NCBI GenBank assembly: GCA_002684695.1 | Contig: NYVQ01000073.1 | Span: 1-26,038, forward strand | Length of the DNA stretch: 26,038 bases | Direction: 5' to 3' | Source: SAR116 cluster bacterium | Lineage (GTDB): Bacteria; Pseudomonadota; Alphaproteobacteria; Puniceispirillales; GCA-002684695 | Shown here: piece after piece, positions 1 to 7,591 of the stretch | Position numbering within the stretch: the stretch's first letter is position 1 | How the letters are laid out: each line of letters starts with the position of its first letter | The notes under the pieces: generated by a model | Databases searched by the model: none | What the model was told of the DNA's origin: nothing | What the model saw: the letters and a program-made list of their open reading frames with translations, nothing else | Program-made: the position numbers and the translations under genes

Positions 1-702
1 CATTTGAGTTCTCTCATTCATTTGGTTTCTGATCCTTGATGCCATTGAAATTACTGCTCTAGTTGCTAAACGTACTTCATTAGCTCCAGTAATGGGTATA
101 TTTTTTAAATCTTTACCTATACCCAAACTGTATGCAGTTCTTGCTAATTTTTTTATTGGTCTCACTTGAGCACTAATAAAAACCAATGTTAGTGCAAAAA
201 GTAAAAGAGAAGAACCTATAGACCAAGAAACAAAAATCCAGCTAGTAGAACTAAAAACTCTTTTTTTACTAAACTTAAAATTCAATACTCCTTTATCAAT
301 TTGTATTCCTACTAATATATAATCTTCATCAGAAGCAAAATCAGATATAAATGGTAATTTTATATTCAACTCCATAGAGTCTTTAAATGCCTTTTCAGCG
401 TATGTGTTACTTGAAAAAGAGAAATCAGGTATTTCTTTTTCTAAAACCCAGCTAATTTGGAAATTTAATTTTTTTGCTAAATCTAGTAATTCAGTATCAA
501 TAGGATTATTTAAATCAGTTACTTGCGATGTTATAGCAGAAATATCAGCAACTAAATTTTGTGTCATGTGTCTTGTTACAGTATTCCAATGCCGAACATA
601 GAAAACTGTTACAGTCAATAATTGAACTAATAACAGAGGCAGGAGAACAATTATTAACAGCCTATTAAAAAGTGTTCTTGGAAAAAAATTTCTTAATCTC
701 AT
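1..702 (-). CDS. Sensor histidine kinase, EnvZ-like, N-terminal part (cut by window edge)
   Basis: This is the membrane sensor partner of the response regulator encoded just upstream. My own translation from the ATG at 700-702 is open to base 1 and gives 234 residues. A hydrophobic segment lies at about residues 14-36, followed by an extracytoplasmic loop of roughly 115 residues and a second membrane segment at about 153-177. A HAMP linker follows, starting around RPIKKLA at 181. The fragment ends at NERTQM, where EnvZ-type kinases enter the H-box, so the phosphorylated histidine and the ATPase domain lie outside the window. The start is 3 bases after the regulator's stop, so the two are co-transcribed. 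The OmpR/EnvZ type is inferred from this layout; the stimulus is unknown. Confidence 0.85.
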   Translation of the reverse strand, partial: MRLRNFFPRTLFNRLLIIVLLPLLLVQLLTVTVFYVRHWNTVTRHMTQNLVADISAITSQVTDLNNPIDTELLDLAKKLNFQISWVLEKEIPDFSFSSNTYAEKAFKDSMELNIKLPFISDFASDEDYILVGIQIDKGVLNFKFSKKRVFSSTSWIFVSWSIGSSLLLFALTLVFISAQVRPIKKLARTAYSLGIGKDLKNIPITGANEVRLATRAVISMASRIRNQMNERTQM

Positions 703-705
703 TTA

Positions 706-1389
706 TTAATTTTTGAATGGAACTCCGCGAAGAAGCCATCCTTTCCCTCTCGCATTTATTAAAAATTGAGGTCTTCCTGGATTTTCTTCAATCTTTTTCC
801 TCAATCTTGTAATTCCAACATCTATACTTCGGCTATTTGAATTTACTTTTAATAATTTACTAAGCTCTGTTCTATCTAAATATTCACCTTGATTATCAGT
901 TAATGCAGTAAGTAAGTCATTTTCAAAATTTGTTGTATGTATGTATTGATCATTTTTATTCAATTTTTTTTGGTTATTATCCCAATCGAATAGTCCAAAT
1001 CTTAAATTTTCTATTTTCTGTTTATTCAAAAAATTAGTTCTTTTTAAAATATTATTAATTCTCAAAAGCAATTCTTCTGGATCAAAAGGCTTTGTTAGGT
1101 AATCATCTGCTCCACTTTTTAAACCGTTAATTCTATCATTTTTCTGGTCAAGGGCAGTAAGAAGAAGAACCGGTGTACTAAATTCGTTACCAAAGTTTTG
1201 CAATAACTCTAAACCTGTTTCATCTGGCATCATTACATCTAAAATAATTAAATCAAAAGCAAATTCCTTTATCAATTTTTTTGCATTTTTTGCATTAGCT
1301 GAAGTGCTAACTTTAAACTTATTTTTCTTAAGGAATGCTTTTAAAAGTTCCCTTAGCCTATCATCATCATCTATTACAAGAATATGCAT
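706..1389 (-). CDS. OmpR/PhoB-family response regulator
   Basis: This is a DNA-binding transcriptional regulator of 227 residues, activated by phosphorylation. The receiver domain occupies about residues 1-120. It has the acidic cluster DDDD at 7-10, the phospho-acceptor D51 in LDVMMPDETG, the switch threonine T78 in LLLTA and the conserved lysine K100 in LTKPFDPEEL. The C-terminal part, about 130-222, has the winged-helix pattern of OmpR proteins, including RSIDVGITRLRKKIEENP and the wing end RGKGWLL. It precedes the histidine kinase gene with a 3-base gap. It is divergent from the aminotransferase gene, and the 137-base region between them contains short palindromes that could be regulatory. 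Target genes cannot be read from the sequence. Confidence 0.93.
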   Translation of the reverse strand: MHILVIDDDDRLRELLKAFLKKNKFKVSTSANAKNAKKLIKEFAFDLIILDVMMPDETGLELLQNFGNEFSTPVLLLTALDQKNDRINGLKSGADDYLTKPFDPEELLLRINNILKRTNFLNKQKIENLRFGLFDWDNNQKKLNKNDQYIHTTNFENDLLTALTDNQGEYLDRTELSKLLKVNSNSRSIDVGITRLRKKIEENPGRPQFLINARGKGWLLRGVPFKN

Positions 1390-1410
1390 TTTAAACTTCT
1401 TTAATTTTTT

Positions 1411-1428
1411 AAGATATCTTATGCATAA
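1411..1428. promoter_or_regulatory. Two overlapping 10-bp palindromes between divergent genes
   Basis: AAGATATCTT (1411-1420) and TTATGCATAA (1419-1428) are both perfect inverted repeats and share two bases. They lie 22 bases upstream of the response regulator ATG, in the 137-bp region that must hold promoters for both the regulator and the aminotransferase. An operator is possible, but short palindromes are common in AT-rich DNA. I see no convincing -35/-10 pair for either gene here. Confidence 0.25.
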
Positions 1429-1526
1429 AAATAAAATTTTTGCCAGTTACCTATAGACATTTTAAAAATTATTTGTTCTTTAGATAATTAATTTATAAAA
1501 ATTCTTAGGGTTAACGGAGATCAATA

Positions 1527-2402
1527 ATGAATATAGTTCCATTTGATGATAGGGATGGTTATATATGGATGAATGGAGAAATGACACCTTGGAGAGAATG
1601 CAAAAGTCACGTGATAACCCATGGTTTGCATTATGCTAGTTTAGTTTTTGAAGGTGAAAGAGCTTATAATGGTAAAATTTTTAAATCTATTGATCATACA
1701 AATAGATTGTATAATTCAGCAGACATTTTAGATTTTAAAATTCCTTGGGGAACAGAGGAGATTGAATCAACCAAAATTGAGTTATTAGAAACCATGAAAT
1801 TATCTAATTCATATGTTAGGGCATTTGCATGGAGAGGTTCTGAAATGATAGCCGTATCTGCTCAGCATACAAAAATTCATACTGCTATTGCTGTATGGGA
1901 ATGGCCTTCATATTTTGATCCTGATGCCAAGATGAGAGGTATTAAATTAGATATTTCAAGTTGGAGAAGACCACCTGCAAATTGTGCTCCTGTGCATGCT
2001 AAAGCCGCGGGATTATATATGATTTGCACATTAGCAAAACATGAAGCAGAGAAAAAAGGTTTTGATGATACATTAATGCTTAGTCATGATGGTTTTATAG
2101 CTGAAGCTACAGGAGCAAATATTTTTTTTAGAATGTCTGATGGTAAGGTTCATACGCCTTTACCAAAAACTTTTTTAAATGGCATTACTCGAAAGACAGT
2201 GATTTCCTTGCTACAAGATGAAGGGTTTGAAGTGCTAGAAAGGGATATCAATCTTGATGAACTACAAAATGTTACGGAATGCTTTTTAACAGGTACAGCA
2301 GCAGAGGTAACTCCAGTAGGTAAGATAGCTGATTATGAGTTTAAACCAGGTAATTTGTGCAAAAAAATTATGGATCAATACTCGGACCTTGTAAGATCGT
2401 AA
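1527..2402 (+). CDS. ilvE: Branched-chain amino acid aminotransferase
   Basis: This is a class IV PLP-dependent transaminase that interconverts valine, leucine and isoleucine with their 2-oxo acids. It has 291 residues, typical for the family. The PLP lysine is K159 in PVHAKAAGLY. The cofactor-binding glutamate is E193 in IAEATGANIF. The phosphate-site motif is NGITRKTV, and LTGTAAEVTPV lies near the C-terminus. The ATG is preceded by a purine-rich ribosome site (AACGGAGA) about 6 bases upstream. It is transcribed away from the two-component system. Its stop at 2400-2402 abuts the stop of moaE on the other strand with no base between, leaving no room for a separate terminator. A D-amino acid transaminase or 4-amino-4-deoxychorismate lyase is a less likely reading. 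Confidence 0.92.
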   Translation: MNIVPFDDRDGYIWMNGEMTPWRECKSHVITHGLHYASLVFEGERAYNGKIFKSIDHTNRLYNSADILDFKIPWGTEEIESTKIELLETMKLSNSYVRAFAWRGSEMIAVSAQHTKIHTAIAVWEWPSYFDPDAKMRGIKLDISSWRRPPANCAPVHAKAAGLYMICTLAKHEAEKKGFDDTLMLSHDGFIAEATGANIFFRMSDGKVHTPLPKTFLNGITRKTVISLLQDEGFEVLERDINLDELQNVTECFLTGTAAEVTPVGKIADYEFKPGNLCKKIMDQYSDLVRS

Positions 2403-2855
2403 TTATTCCCATCTATCTTTAGCTAATTCATCATCTAATTTGGCGTCAACCCAAATATTATCTTTATTAACTCTTTCAGATTTCCAAAAGGGAGCTGATG
2501 TTTTTAAATAATCCATCATAAATTCAGTAGCTTCAAAAGCTGCTTTTCTATGAAGTGAAGCTGCTGCAACTAATACTATTTGATCATTTACATTTAACGT
2601 ACCGAATCTATGAATAATTAAAGTTCCTAATAATGGCCATTTTTGTGTTGCATTTCTAGAAATATCAGTAAGCATTTTCTCAGTCATCCCAGGATAATGT
2701 TCAATAGTCAAAGAAGATATTTTTTTATTATTAGAAAAATCCCTAACGTAACCTACAAATGAAACTAATGCCCCTGGTATTTCTTTGCAAATTGATTTTA
2801 AATTATCAATCTCATTTTGAAGTATAAAACTTTCTTTTTGAACTCTTACAATCAC
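2403..2855 (-). CDS. moaE: Molybdopterin synthase catalytic subunit MoaE
   Basis: This is the large subunit of molybdopterin synthase, which inserts the dithiolene sulfurs into precursor Z (cPMP) using sulfur carried on the MoaD C-terminus. I place the start at the GTG at 2853-2855, two bases after the moaD stop, giving 150 residues. The longer ATG-started frame from 2903 would overlap moaD by 47 bases and adds a tail not expected for MoaE. Family features seen from the GTG are VSFVGYVRDF (31-40), IEHYPGMTEKM (51-61), HRFG, and the active-site stretch DYLKTSAPFWKSE. That stretch contains K118 and K125, the equivalents of the two essential lysines of E. coli MoaE. It is the last gene of the molybdenum cofactor operon. 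Confidence 0.93.
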   Translation of the reverse strand: MIVRVQKESFILQNEIDNLKSICKEIPGALVSFVGYVRDFSNNKKISSLTIEHYPGMTEKMLTDISRNATQKWPLLGTLIIHRFGTLNVNDQIVLVAAASLHRKAAFEATEFMMDYLKTSAPFWKSERVNKDNIWVDAKLDDELAKDRWE

Positions 2856-2856
2856 T

Positions 2857-3108
2857 TTAACCACCTGTAACAGGAGGGAAAAAGGCAATTTCATCTTTTT
2901 CATTGATCAAAGTTTCAAAATCTGCAAATTCTTTATTTACTGCTACTTTAATTGATTTGAGATGCTTGAATGCATTCTGATGATTGGCAGAGCTATTTTC
3001 TAAAAACTCTATTAGATCCTTTATACTATGAACTTCATTTGGCTTTTCGATTTCTTCTAAGCTTTTACCAACTTTTTCTTTTAACCATGAAAAGTATAAA
3101 ATCTTCAT
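2857..3108 (-). CDS. moaD: Molybdopterin synthase sulfur carrier subunit MoaD
   Basis: This is a ubiquitin-fold sulfur carrier of 83 residues. It ends in FFPPVTGG; the terminal Gly-Gly is the site that is adenylated and converted to a thiocarboxylate before sulfur transfer in complex with MoaE. The N-terminus MKILYFSWLKEKVGKS is the usual MoaD beta strand and loop. The ATG overlaps the stop of the preceding MobB-MoeA gene by four bases (ATGA at 3105-3108), and moaE begins two bases after its stop, so the two subunits are probably made by coupled translation. The activating enzyme (MoeB) is not in the window. Confidence 0.95.
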   Translation of the reverse strand: MKILYFSWLKEKVGKSLEEIEKPNEVHSIKDLIEFLENSSANHQNAFKHLKSIKVAVNKEFADFETLINEKDEIAFFPPVTGG

Positions 3109-4883
3109 ATTTGAGCCTCTTTAAATGGAATAAAGTTAATAATATCTCCTTTCTCAATTATTTCAATATTTTCATCCACTTCAATAAGTCCATTTGATCC
3201 GGATAAAGATGTTAGTACGCCAGCACCTGGTTTTCCATTGATTTTGGCATAATTAATATTATTTTTTTGAAACATTTTTCCTCTAAGAAATTCTTTTCTT
3301 CCAAGTTTACTTTTATGATCAAATTCAGCGATAGCCTGAGCTTTAAATAGTTCTGTTTTATTTGCAGACATTCTTATGTTTATTCCCTCTGATATCATCA
3401 ATCTAAAGCATATTTGTGCTGCAACAGGATTACCAGGGAGACAAAAAATAGGTATATCTTTTATAGAAGCAAACCCCATTGGCCTGCCTGGTTTTATTGC
3501 AATCCTCCAAAAGTGTATTATTCCAGATAAATCCATGATTACTGACTTAATATGATCTTCATCACCTTCTGAAGCTCCGCCAGAAAAAATAATTAAATCA
3601 AATGCCTTAATAAACTTTTCAAGAGAAGATTTTAATATTGCGGGATTATCCTTGATTACTTTATGAAGGAATGGTTTGTTTCCTGTTTCTAAACATAAAT
3701 TATAAATCATTGGGCCATTAGAGTCATATACCAAGCCATTCTGCAACTTTTTACCAGTACTTATAATTTCATTGCCCGTAGATATAACAACAATTTTTAA
3801 CTGTCTGTTAACTGGTAAATTAGTAAGCCCTAATGAGGATGCTAACCCTATTTCAGTAGTATTAATCTTTTGACCAGCTTTAATAACTATTTGGTTTTTT
3901 TTGAGGTTTTCACCAGCAGGTCTACAATTTACCCCTTTTTTTATTTTTGGAGGTATGAATACTTCATTTTTTTTAACCTTACAAACTTCTTGCATCGCTA
4001 TTGTATTTATTGGTTTAGGTAATAATGAACCAGTAAAAATCCTTACAGCATCTTTTTTGTCTACTTCGAATACTTTCTGCAAGCCTGCTTTAATAATTTT
4101 TTCAACTTTGAAAATTGAACCTGTTTTAGGATTATATTTAGCGTAATTGAAGCCATATCCATCGACTGCGGCATTAATCTTCATAGGAATATTAATTTCT
4201 GAAAGAATATCATTTATAAGAACTCTATTATTACATAAATTAATTGGTAAAGTCTCTTTTTGCTTTAATGGTTTTGTATTTATTTGTATGATTCTTCTTG
4301 CTTTGTTAAAGCTTATGTCTCTTATTTTATACTTTTTATTATTTGATTGTTTTTTAAGGTTAAAGCGTGAAATCAAAAATTCAACAATTTCAGATGGTTT
4401 ATTAAGATCTAAAATATATTTATCTGATTTCTTTATTTCAGGGTTCTTTGGATTATTAGTAGCTATTGCAAAAATATTTCTATCTTTAAAAGATAATATT
4501 TCTTTTCCTTCTTCTTCTCTTCTGATTTCTATCTTAGGTATGTTAGCTTTTTTAAATCCTTCAACTAAAATGATATCTTTACTTTTTTGCATTAAGAGTA
4601 ATTCTTTTAATTTTGTATCATTATAATTTTCATGCTCAATAATATGAGCAATTCTTTTTGGAGATGATATTATAATCTCTTGTGATCCAGCCTTCCTATG
4701 GCGCCAACTATCTTTCCCTGGCTTGTCAATTTCAAAATCATGGTGTGCATGTTTAATTGTGCCAATTGAAAATCCTCTTTCTTTAAATATTTTTATTAAT
4801 GAGATTGATATTGTTGTCTTGCCAGAATTAGAAAAACCTGCAAGACCAAAAATGAATTTATGTTTGTTTGTTATGAAACTCAT
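3105..4883 (-). CDS. moeA: MobB-MoeA fusion: molybdenum cofactor GTP-binding domain plus molybdopterin molybdotransferase
   Basis: One 592-residue frame carries two enzymes. Residues 1 to about 175 are MobB-like, with a Walker A loop GFSNSGKTT (16-24), the MobB signature IKHAHHDFEID followed by PGKDSWRHRKAGS, and LVEGFKK at 106-112. Residues from about 188 are MoeA, which inserts molybdate into adenylated molybdopterin. Visible MoeA motifs are AAVDGYGF with D241 (equivalent to the catalytic Asp of the usual SAMDGYA), FTGSLLPK, ISTGNEI, SGGASEGDEDH (434-444), KPGRPMGFA and LPGNP (482-486). The segment between them (about 176-188) is lysine- and asparagine-rich and looks like a linker. It overlaps pgsA upstream and moaD downstream by four bases each. 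No mobA is in the window. Such fusions occur in other bacteria. Confidence 0.93.
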   Translation of the reverse strand: MSFITNKHKFIFGLAGFSNSGKTTISISLIKIFKERGFSIGTIKHAHHDFEIDKPGKDSWRHRKAGSQEIIISSPKRIAHIIEHENYNDTKLKELLLMQKSKDIILVEGFKKANIPKIEIRREEEGKEILSFKDRNIFAIATNNPKNPEIKKSDKYILDLNKPSEIVEFLISRFNLKKQSNNKKYKIRDISFNKARRIIQINTKPLKQKETLPINLCNNRVLINDILSEINIPMKINAAVDGYGFNYAKYNPKTGSIFKVEKIIKAGLQKVFEVDKKDAVRIFTGSLLPKPINTIAMQEVCKVKKNEVFIPPKIKKGVNCRPAGENLKKNQIVIKAGQKINTTEIGLASSLGLTNLPVNRQLKIVVISTGNEIISTGKKLQNGLVYDSNGPMIYNLCLETGNKPFLHKVIKDNPAILKSSLEKFIKAFDLIIFSGGASEGDEDHIKSVIMDLSGIIHFWRIAIKPGRPMGFASIKDIPIFCLPGNPVAAQICFRLMISEGINIRMSANKTELFKAQAIAEFDHKSKLGRKEFLRGKMFQKNNINYAKINGKPGAGVLTSLSGSNGLIEVDENIEIIEKGDIINFIPFKEAQI

Positions 4884-5419
4884 AAACTATCATTATCTAT
4901 AGAAACTTTAATATATTGATAAGCAGTTAATAATGATAAAAATGATGACACCCATAACAACAAAATTCCAAGAAAGTTTAAATCAAAATTAAATTCCAAT
5001 ATTGTTGATGGTATCAAAATTATTATTGCAATCATTTGAACTGTTGTTTTTACTTTTGCTAAGAAGGTAACCTTTAAAACATTTCCTTTAATAAACTCTC
5101 TTAATCCAGAAATAAATATTTCTCTAATAATAATTAGAGTTGCCGCAATAACATGTATATCTTGGATTATGTTATTTGAAATTAAGCTGATTAAGGCACA
5201 TGTAATAAGAAGTTTATCAGCAATTGGGTCTAAGATTTTACCTAATCTGGAGGACTGATTAAAGGACCTAGCTAAATAACCATCCAAAAAATCGGTAATA
5301 GATGATAAAATAAAAATAACTAAACCTAATATAATCATATTAGTATCATTAGATACTAATACTAATACTAAAATAGGTGCTGAAGCAATTCTAAGTATAG
5401 TTAAGATATTAGGTATCAT
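4880..5419 (-). CDS. pgsA: CDP-diacylglycerol--glycerol-3-phosphate 3-phosphatidyltransferase
   Basis: This is an integral membrane enzyme that makes phosphatidylglycerol phosphate, the committed step to phosphatidylglycerol and cardiolipin. It has 179 residues, normal for PgsA. The CDP-alcohol phosphotransferase signature is complete: D46-G47, A50-R51, G60, D64 and D68, in the region DFLDGYLARSF to GKILDPIADK. It has about five or six hydrophobic segments, and the N-terminus MIPNILTILRIASAP is characteristic. It sits directly after uvrC, with no base between the uvrC stop and the pgsA ATG, and overlaps the MobB-MoeA gene by four bases. A uvrC-pgsA-moaD-moaE order is common in alphaproteobacteria. 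Confidence 0.94.
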   Translation of the reverse strand: MIPNILTILRIASAPILVLVLVSNDTNMIILGLVIFILSSITDFLDGYLARSFNQSSRLGKILDPIADKLLITCALISLISNNIIQDIHVIAATLIIIREIFISGLREFIKGNVLKVTFLAKVKTTVQMIAIIILIPSTILEFNFDLNFLGILLLWVSSFLSLLTAYQYIKVSIDNDSL

Positions 5420-7267
5420 TTACTCATTTGTAAAAAAATCATTAATTTTTTGGGCAACATTCTTTGAAATCCCCTCAACTTTCATTAAATCGTTTATACT
5501 TGCTTTTGATACTTCTTTAGCAGATCCAAAATATTTTAAAAGAGCATTTTTTTTAATATTACCTATTCCTTCAATTTCATCAATTTTATTATAAGATATA
5601 GATTTTTTCCTTTTTAGTCTATGTGCAGTTATAGCAAATCTATGAGCCTCATCTCTCAATTTTTGTAGAAAAAACATTACTGAACTATTATGTTTTAGTG
5701 TAAAAGTTTTTTGACCAACTAAGTGAAATTGTTCTCTACCTGCATTTCTATCAATACCTTTTGAAATAGCACAAACCTTAATATAATCTAGTTTGAGCTC
5801 TGTGAGTGATTTGACTACGGTATTAAGGTGCCCCCTACCTCCATCTATCAAAATAAGATCAGGAAGATTATTGTTTAATTTTTTTGATAATGAGTTTCTA
5901 AATCTTCGATTAATAACTTCCTTCATCATATTGTAATCATTTCCACCGGTTATATTACTATTAACTGATAAATTATATTTTCTATATGAGCTTTTATCAA
6001 AGCCATCTTTATTTGAAACTATCATTGCTCCTACGGCAAATTTACCCTGAATATGTGAATTGTCATAGACTTCAATTCTATTAATATCATTTTTAATTTT
6101 GAAAATACTGCTTAACTCATCAAAAATTTTATTAGTTTTGTTATCTTCAGAAATTTTCCTATTCAAAGATATTTCTGCATTTAAAATAGAGCTATCTATT
6201 AGTTTCTTTTTTAAACCTTTTTGAGGACAAACAATTTTTATATTATAATCAACGAGTGAGGATAATGCATCTGAGATTAAAGTTAAATTACTCGGAAGTT
6301 GTGATACAATTATTTCTTTAGGGGGAATTTTATTCTCATAAAATTGAGATAAAAACTCAGCAACTAAATTCTCTGGTTTCATTTCTGACAAATGTGACAT
6401 GAAATATGTATGGTCACCAAAGTTTGAACCCGATCTCATAAAAGATATATTAACAGCTACTTTGCCATAGTTTTGAAATATGGCAATAATATCGGCATCA
6501 CCTAACCCTTTTACGTTAATATTTTGAAATGATTGTATATTGCTTAATGCTCGAATTTTATTTCTCCAAACAGCAGCATTTTCAAAATCAAGTTCATCAC
6601 TGCACTCCTCCATTTTTTTTGCAAATTCTTTTTTAATTTGATCAGAGTTTCCTGATAAAAAAGTTTTGGCTTGATCGATTTGCTTTTTATAAGAATTTTC
6701 TGAGACTAGTCCTACACAAGGCGCTGTACATCTCTTTATTTGAAATTGTAAACAAGGCCTAGTTCTTAATTTAAAAACATTGTCAGTGCAATTTCGAATA
6801 AGAAAACCCTTTTGGAGAGCGTCAATAGATCTGTTGACTGAACCAGCAGAAGAAAAGGGGCCGAAATAAAAACCCTTTTCACTTTTCCTTCCTCTATGTT
6901 TTTTAATTTGAGGAAACTTATGACCAGATGTAAGAAGTATATTAGGGAATGATTTATCATCTTTGAGTAAAACGTTATATCTAGGTTTATGTTTCTTTAT
7001 TAGATTTGATTCTAATAATAAAGCCTCCACTTCTGAATTTGTAATTATAATATCAAGGCTATTAACCTGCGAAATCATCCTTAAAATTCTTTGAGATTGG
7101 TTATTAAGCTTACTGTATGATTTAACTCTCTTTTTTAAATTTTTTGCTTTTCCAACGTAGAGAATATTCCCTAAATTATCTATCATCTTATAAATTCCTG
7201 ATGATTTAGGTATGGTCAGAACTTCATTTTTGATTATATTTAAGCCTTTTGTATAGTTATTATTCAT
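5420..7267 (-). CDS. uvrC: UvrABC system protein C (excinuclease subunit)
   Basis: UvrC makes both incisions around a DNA lesion after UvrA/UvrB recognition. It has 615 residues, the usual length. The order of domains is complete. The GIY-YIG nuclease has G24-I25-Y26, Y37-V38-G39, R47 and a glutamate in NSEVEALLLE. Four cysteines follow in the stretch from RNCTDN to CTAPCVG, matching the iron-sulfur ligands described for UvrC. A UVR motif sits at about 211-241 (DELDFENAAVWRNKI). The C-terminal RNase H-like nuclease contains YDNSHIQG and LILIDGGRGH. The tail is a helix-hairpin-helix pair with EIEGIGNIKK and VEGISKNVAQ. It is the first gene of the pgsA-moeA-moaDE run. Upstream is the DnaA-box gap; I see no LexA box there. 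Confidence 0.97.
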   Translation of the reverse strand: MNNNYTKGLNIIKNEVLTIPKSSGIYKMIDNLGNILYVGKAKNLKKRVKSYSKLNNQSQRILRMISQVNSLDIIITNSEVEALLLESNLIKKHKPRYNVLLKDDKSFPNILLTSGHKFPQIKKHRGRKSEKGFYFGPFSSAGSVNRSIDALQKGFLIRNCTDNVFKLRTRPCLQFQIKRCTAPCVGLVSENSYKKQIDQAKTFLSGNSDQIKKEFAKKMEECSDELDFENAAVWRNKIRALSNIQSFQNINVKGLGDADIIAIFQNYGKVAVNISFMRSGSNFGDHTYFMSHLSEMKPENLVAEFLSQFYENKIPPKEIIVSQLPSNLTLISDALSSLVDYNIKIVCPQKGLKKKLIDSSILNAEISLNRKISEDNKTNKIFDELSSIFKIKNDINRIEVYDNSHIQGKFAVGAMIVSNKDGFDKSSYRKYNLSVNSNITGGNDYNMMKEVINRRFRNSLSKKLNNNLPDLILIDGGRGHLNTVVKSLTELKLDYIKVCAISKGIDRNAGREQFHLVGQKTFTLKHNSSVMFFLQKLRDEAHRFAITAHRLKRKKSISYNKIDEIEGIGNIKKNALLKYFGSAKEVSKASINDLMKVEGISKNVAQKINDFFTNE

Positions 7268-7591
7268 ACTTATAAAAAAATTATTTAAAGAATATAAAAA
7301 ATCTCAACTATTAATTATTCGAAAACCTTGAGTTTTCAAAGATTAATTAATTCATCCACTATTTTTGTGGATAACCTTGTGGATAAATTCTCTGTGTTTC
7401 AAGAGTATCAATAGTTTGAATTAAATAAAAAGAAAAAAAGAAAAAAAAATGTAAATAATATAAAAGCAAATAATATCAATAGGATAATCTAAAATTTTAA
7501 TTTTTATATGTCTTTTTTAAAAAAACTAAAATTAATTTTGAATTTTATAATATTTTAAAATAATGATTGTGCATACTTTCTTTAATTATGC
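7268..7591. other. Non-coding gap with tandem DnaA boxes and IHF-like site; candidate replication origin
   Basis: This 324-bp region holds no credible ORF and is the longest gene-free stretch in the window. It contains two same-strand DnaA boxes (7366-7374 and 7378-7386) and a degenerate relative, TGTGCATAC, at 7568-7576. TATCAATAGTTTG at 7406-7418 fits the IHF consensus WATCAANNNNTTR. The 9-mer TATCAATAG recurs at 7474-7482. A nearly pure A/T block runs from about 7419 to 7560, including A-tracts at 7426-7449. GAAAAC/GTTTTC (7321-7337) forms a small hairpin. This is the layout of an oriC (boxes, bending site, unwinding element). However, the usual alphaproteobacterial origin neighbours (hemE, parAB, gidAB, dnaA) are absent, so a DnaA-regulated uvrC promoter is an equal alternative. 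Confidence 0.4.
7366..7386 (-). promoter_or_regulatory. Two tandem consensus DnaA boxes
   Basis: TGTGGATAA occurs at 7366-7374 and again at 7378-7386, each preceded by T. Each is the exact complement of the consensus DnaA box TTATCCACA, so both boxes face the same way, about 12 bp start to start. A third, degenerate match (TCATCCACT, opposite orientation) lies at 7352-7360. The boxes are about 100 bp upstream of the uvrC start codon. Confidence 0.65.

Noticed and set aside
404..601. A 65-codon plus-strand ORF in the left end
   Set aside because: It is antisense to the histidine kinase, which is open through the same region and has clear membrane segments and a HAMP linker.
2857..2903. A longer MoaE starting at an ATG at 2903, overlapping moaD by 47 bases
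   Set aside because: The extra residues do not look like MoaE, and a GTG two bases after the moaD stop gives the normal length.
7321..7337. GAAAAC/GTTTTC hairpin as a terminator
   Set aside because: The stem has only six pairs and no T-run follows on either strand.
7571..7591. GCATA/TATGC hairpin just after the antiporter stop as a terminator
   Set aside because: It is a five-pair stem with an 11-base loop and no clear T-run; too weak to call.
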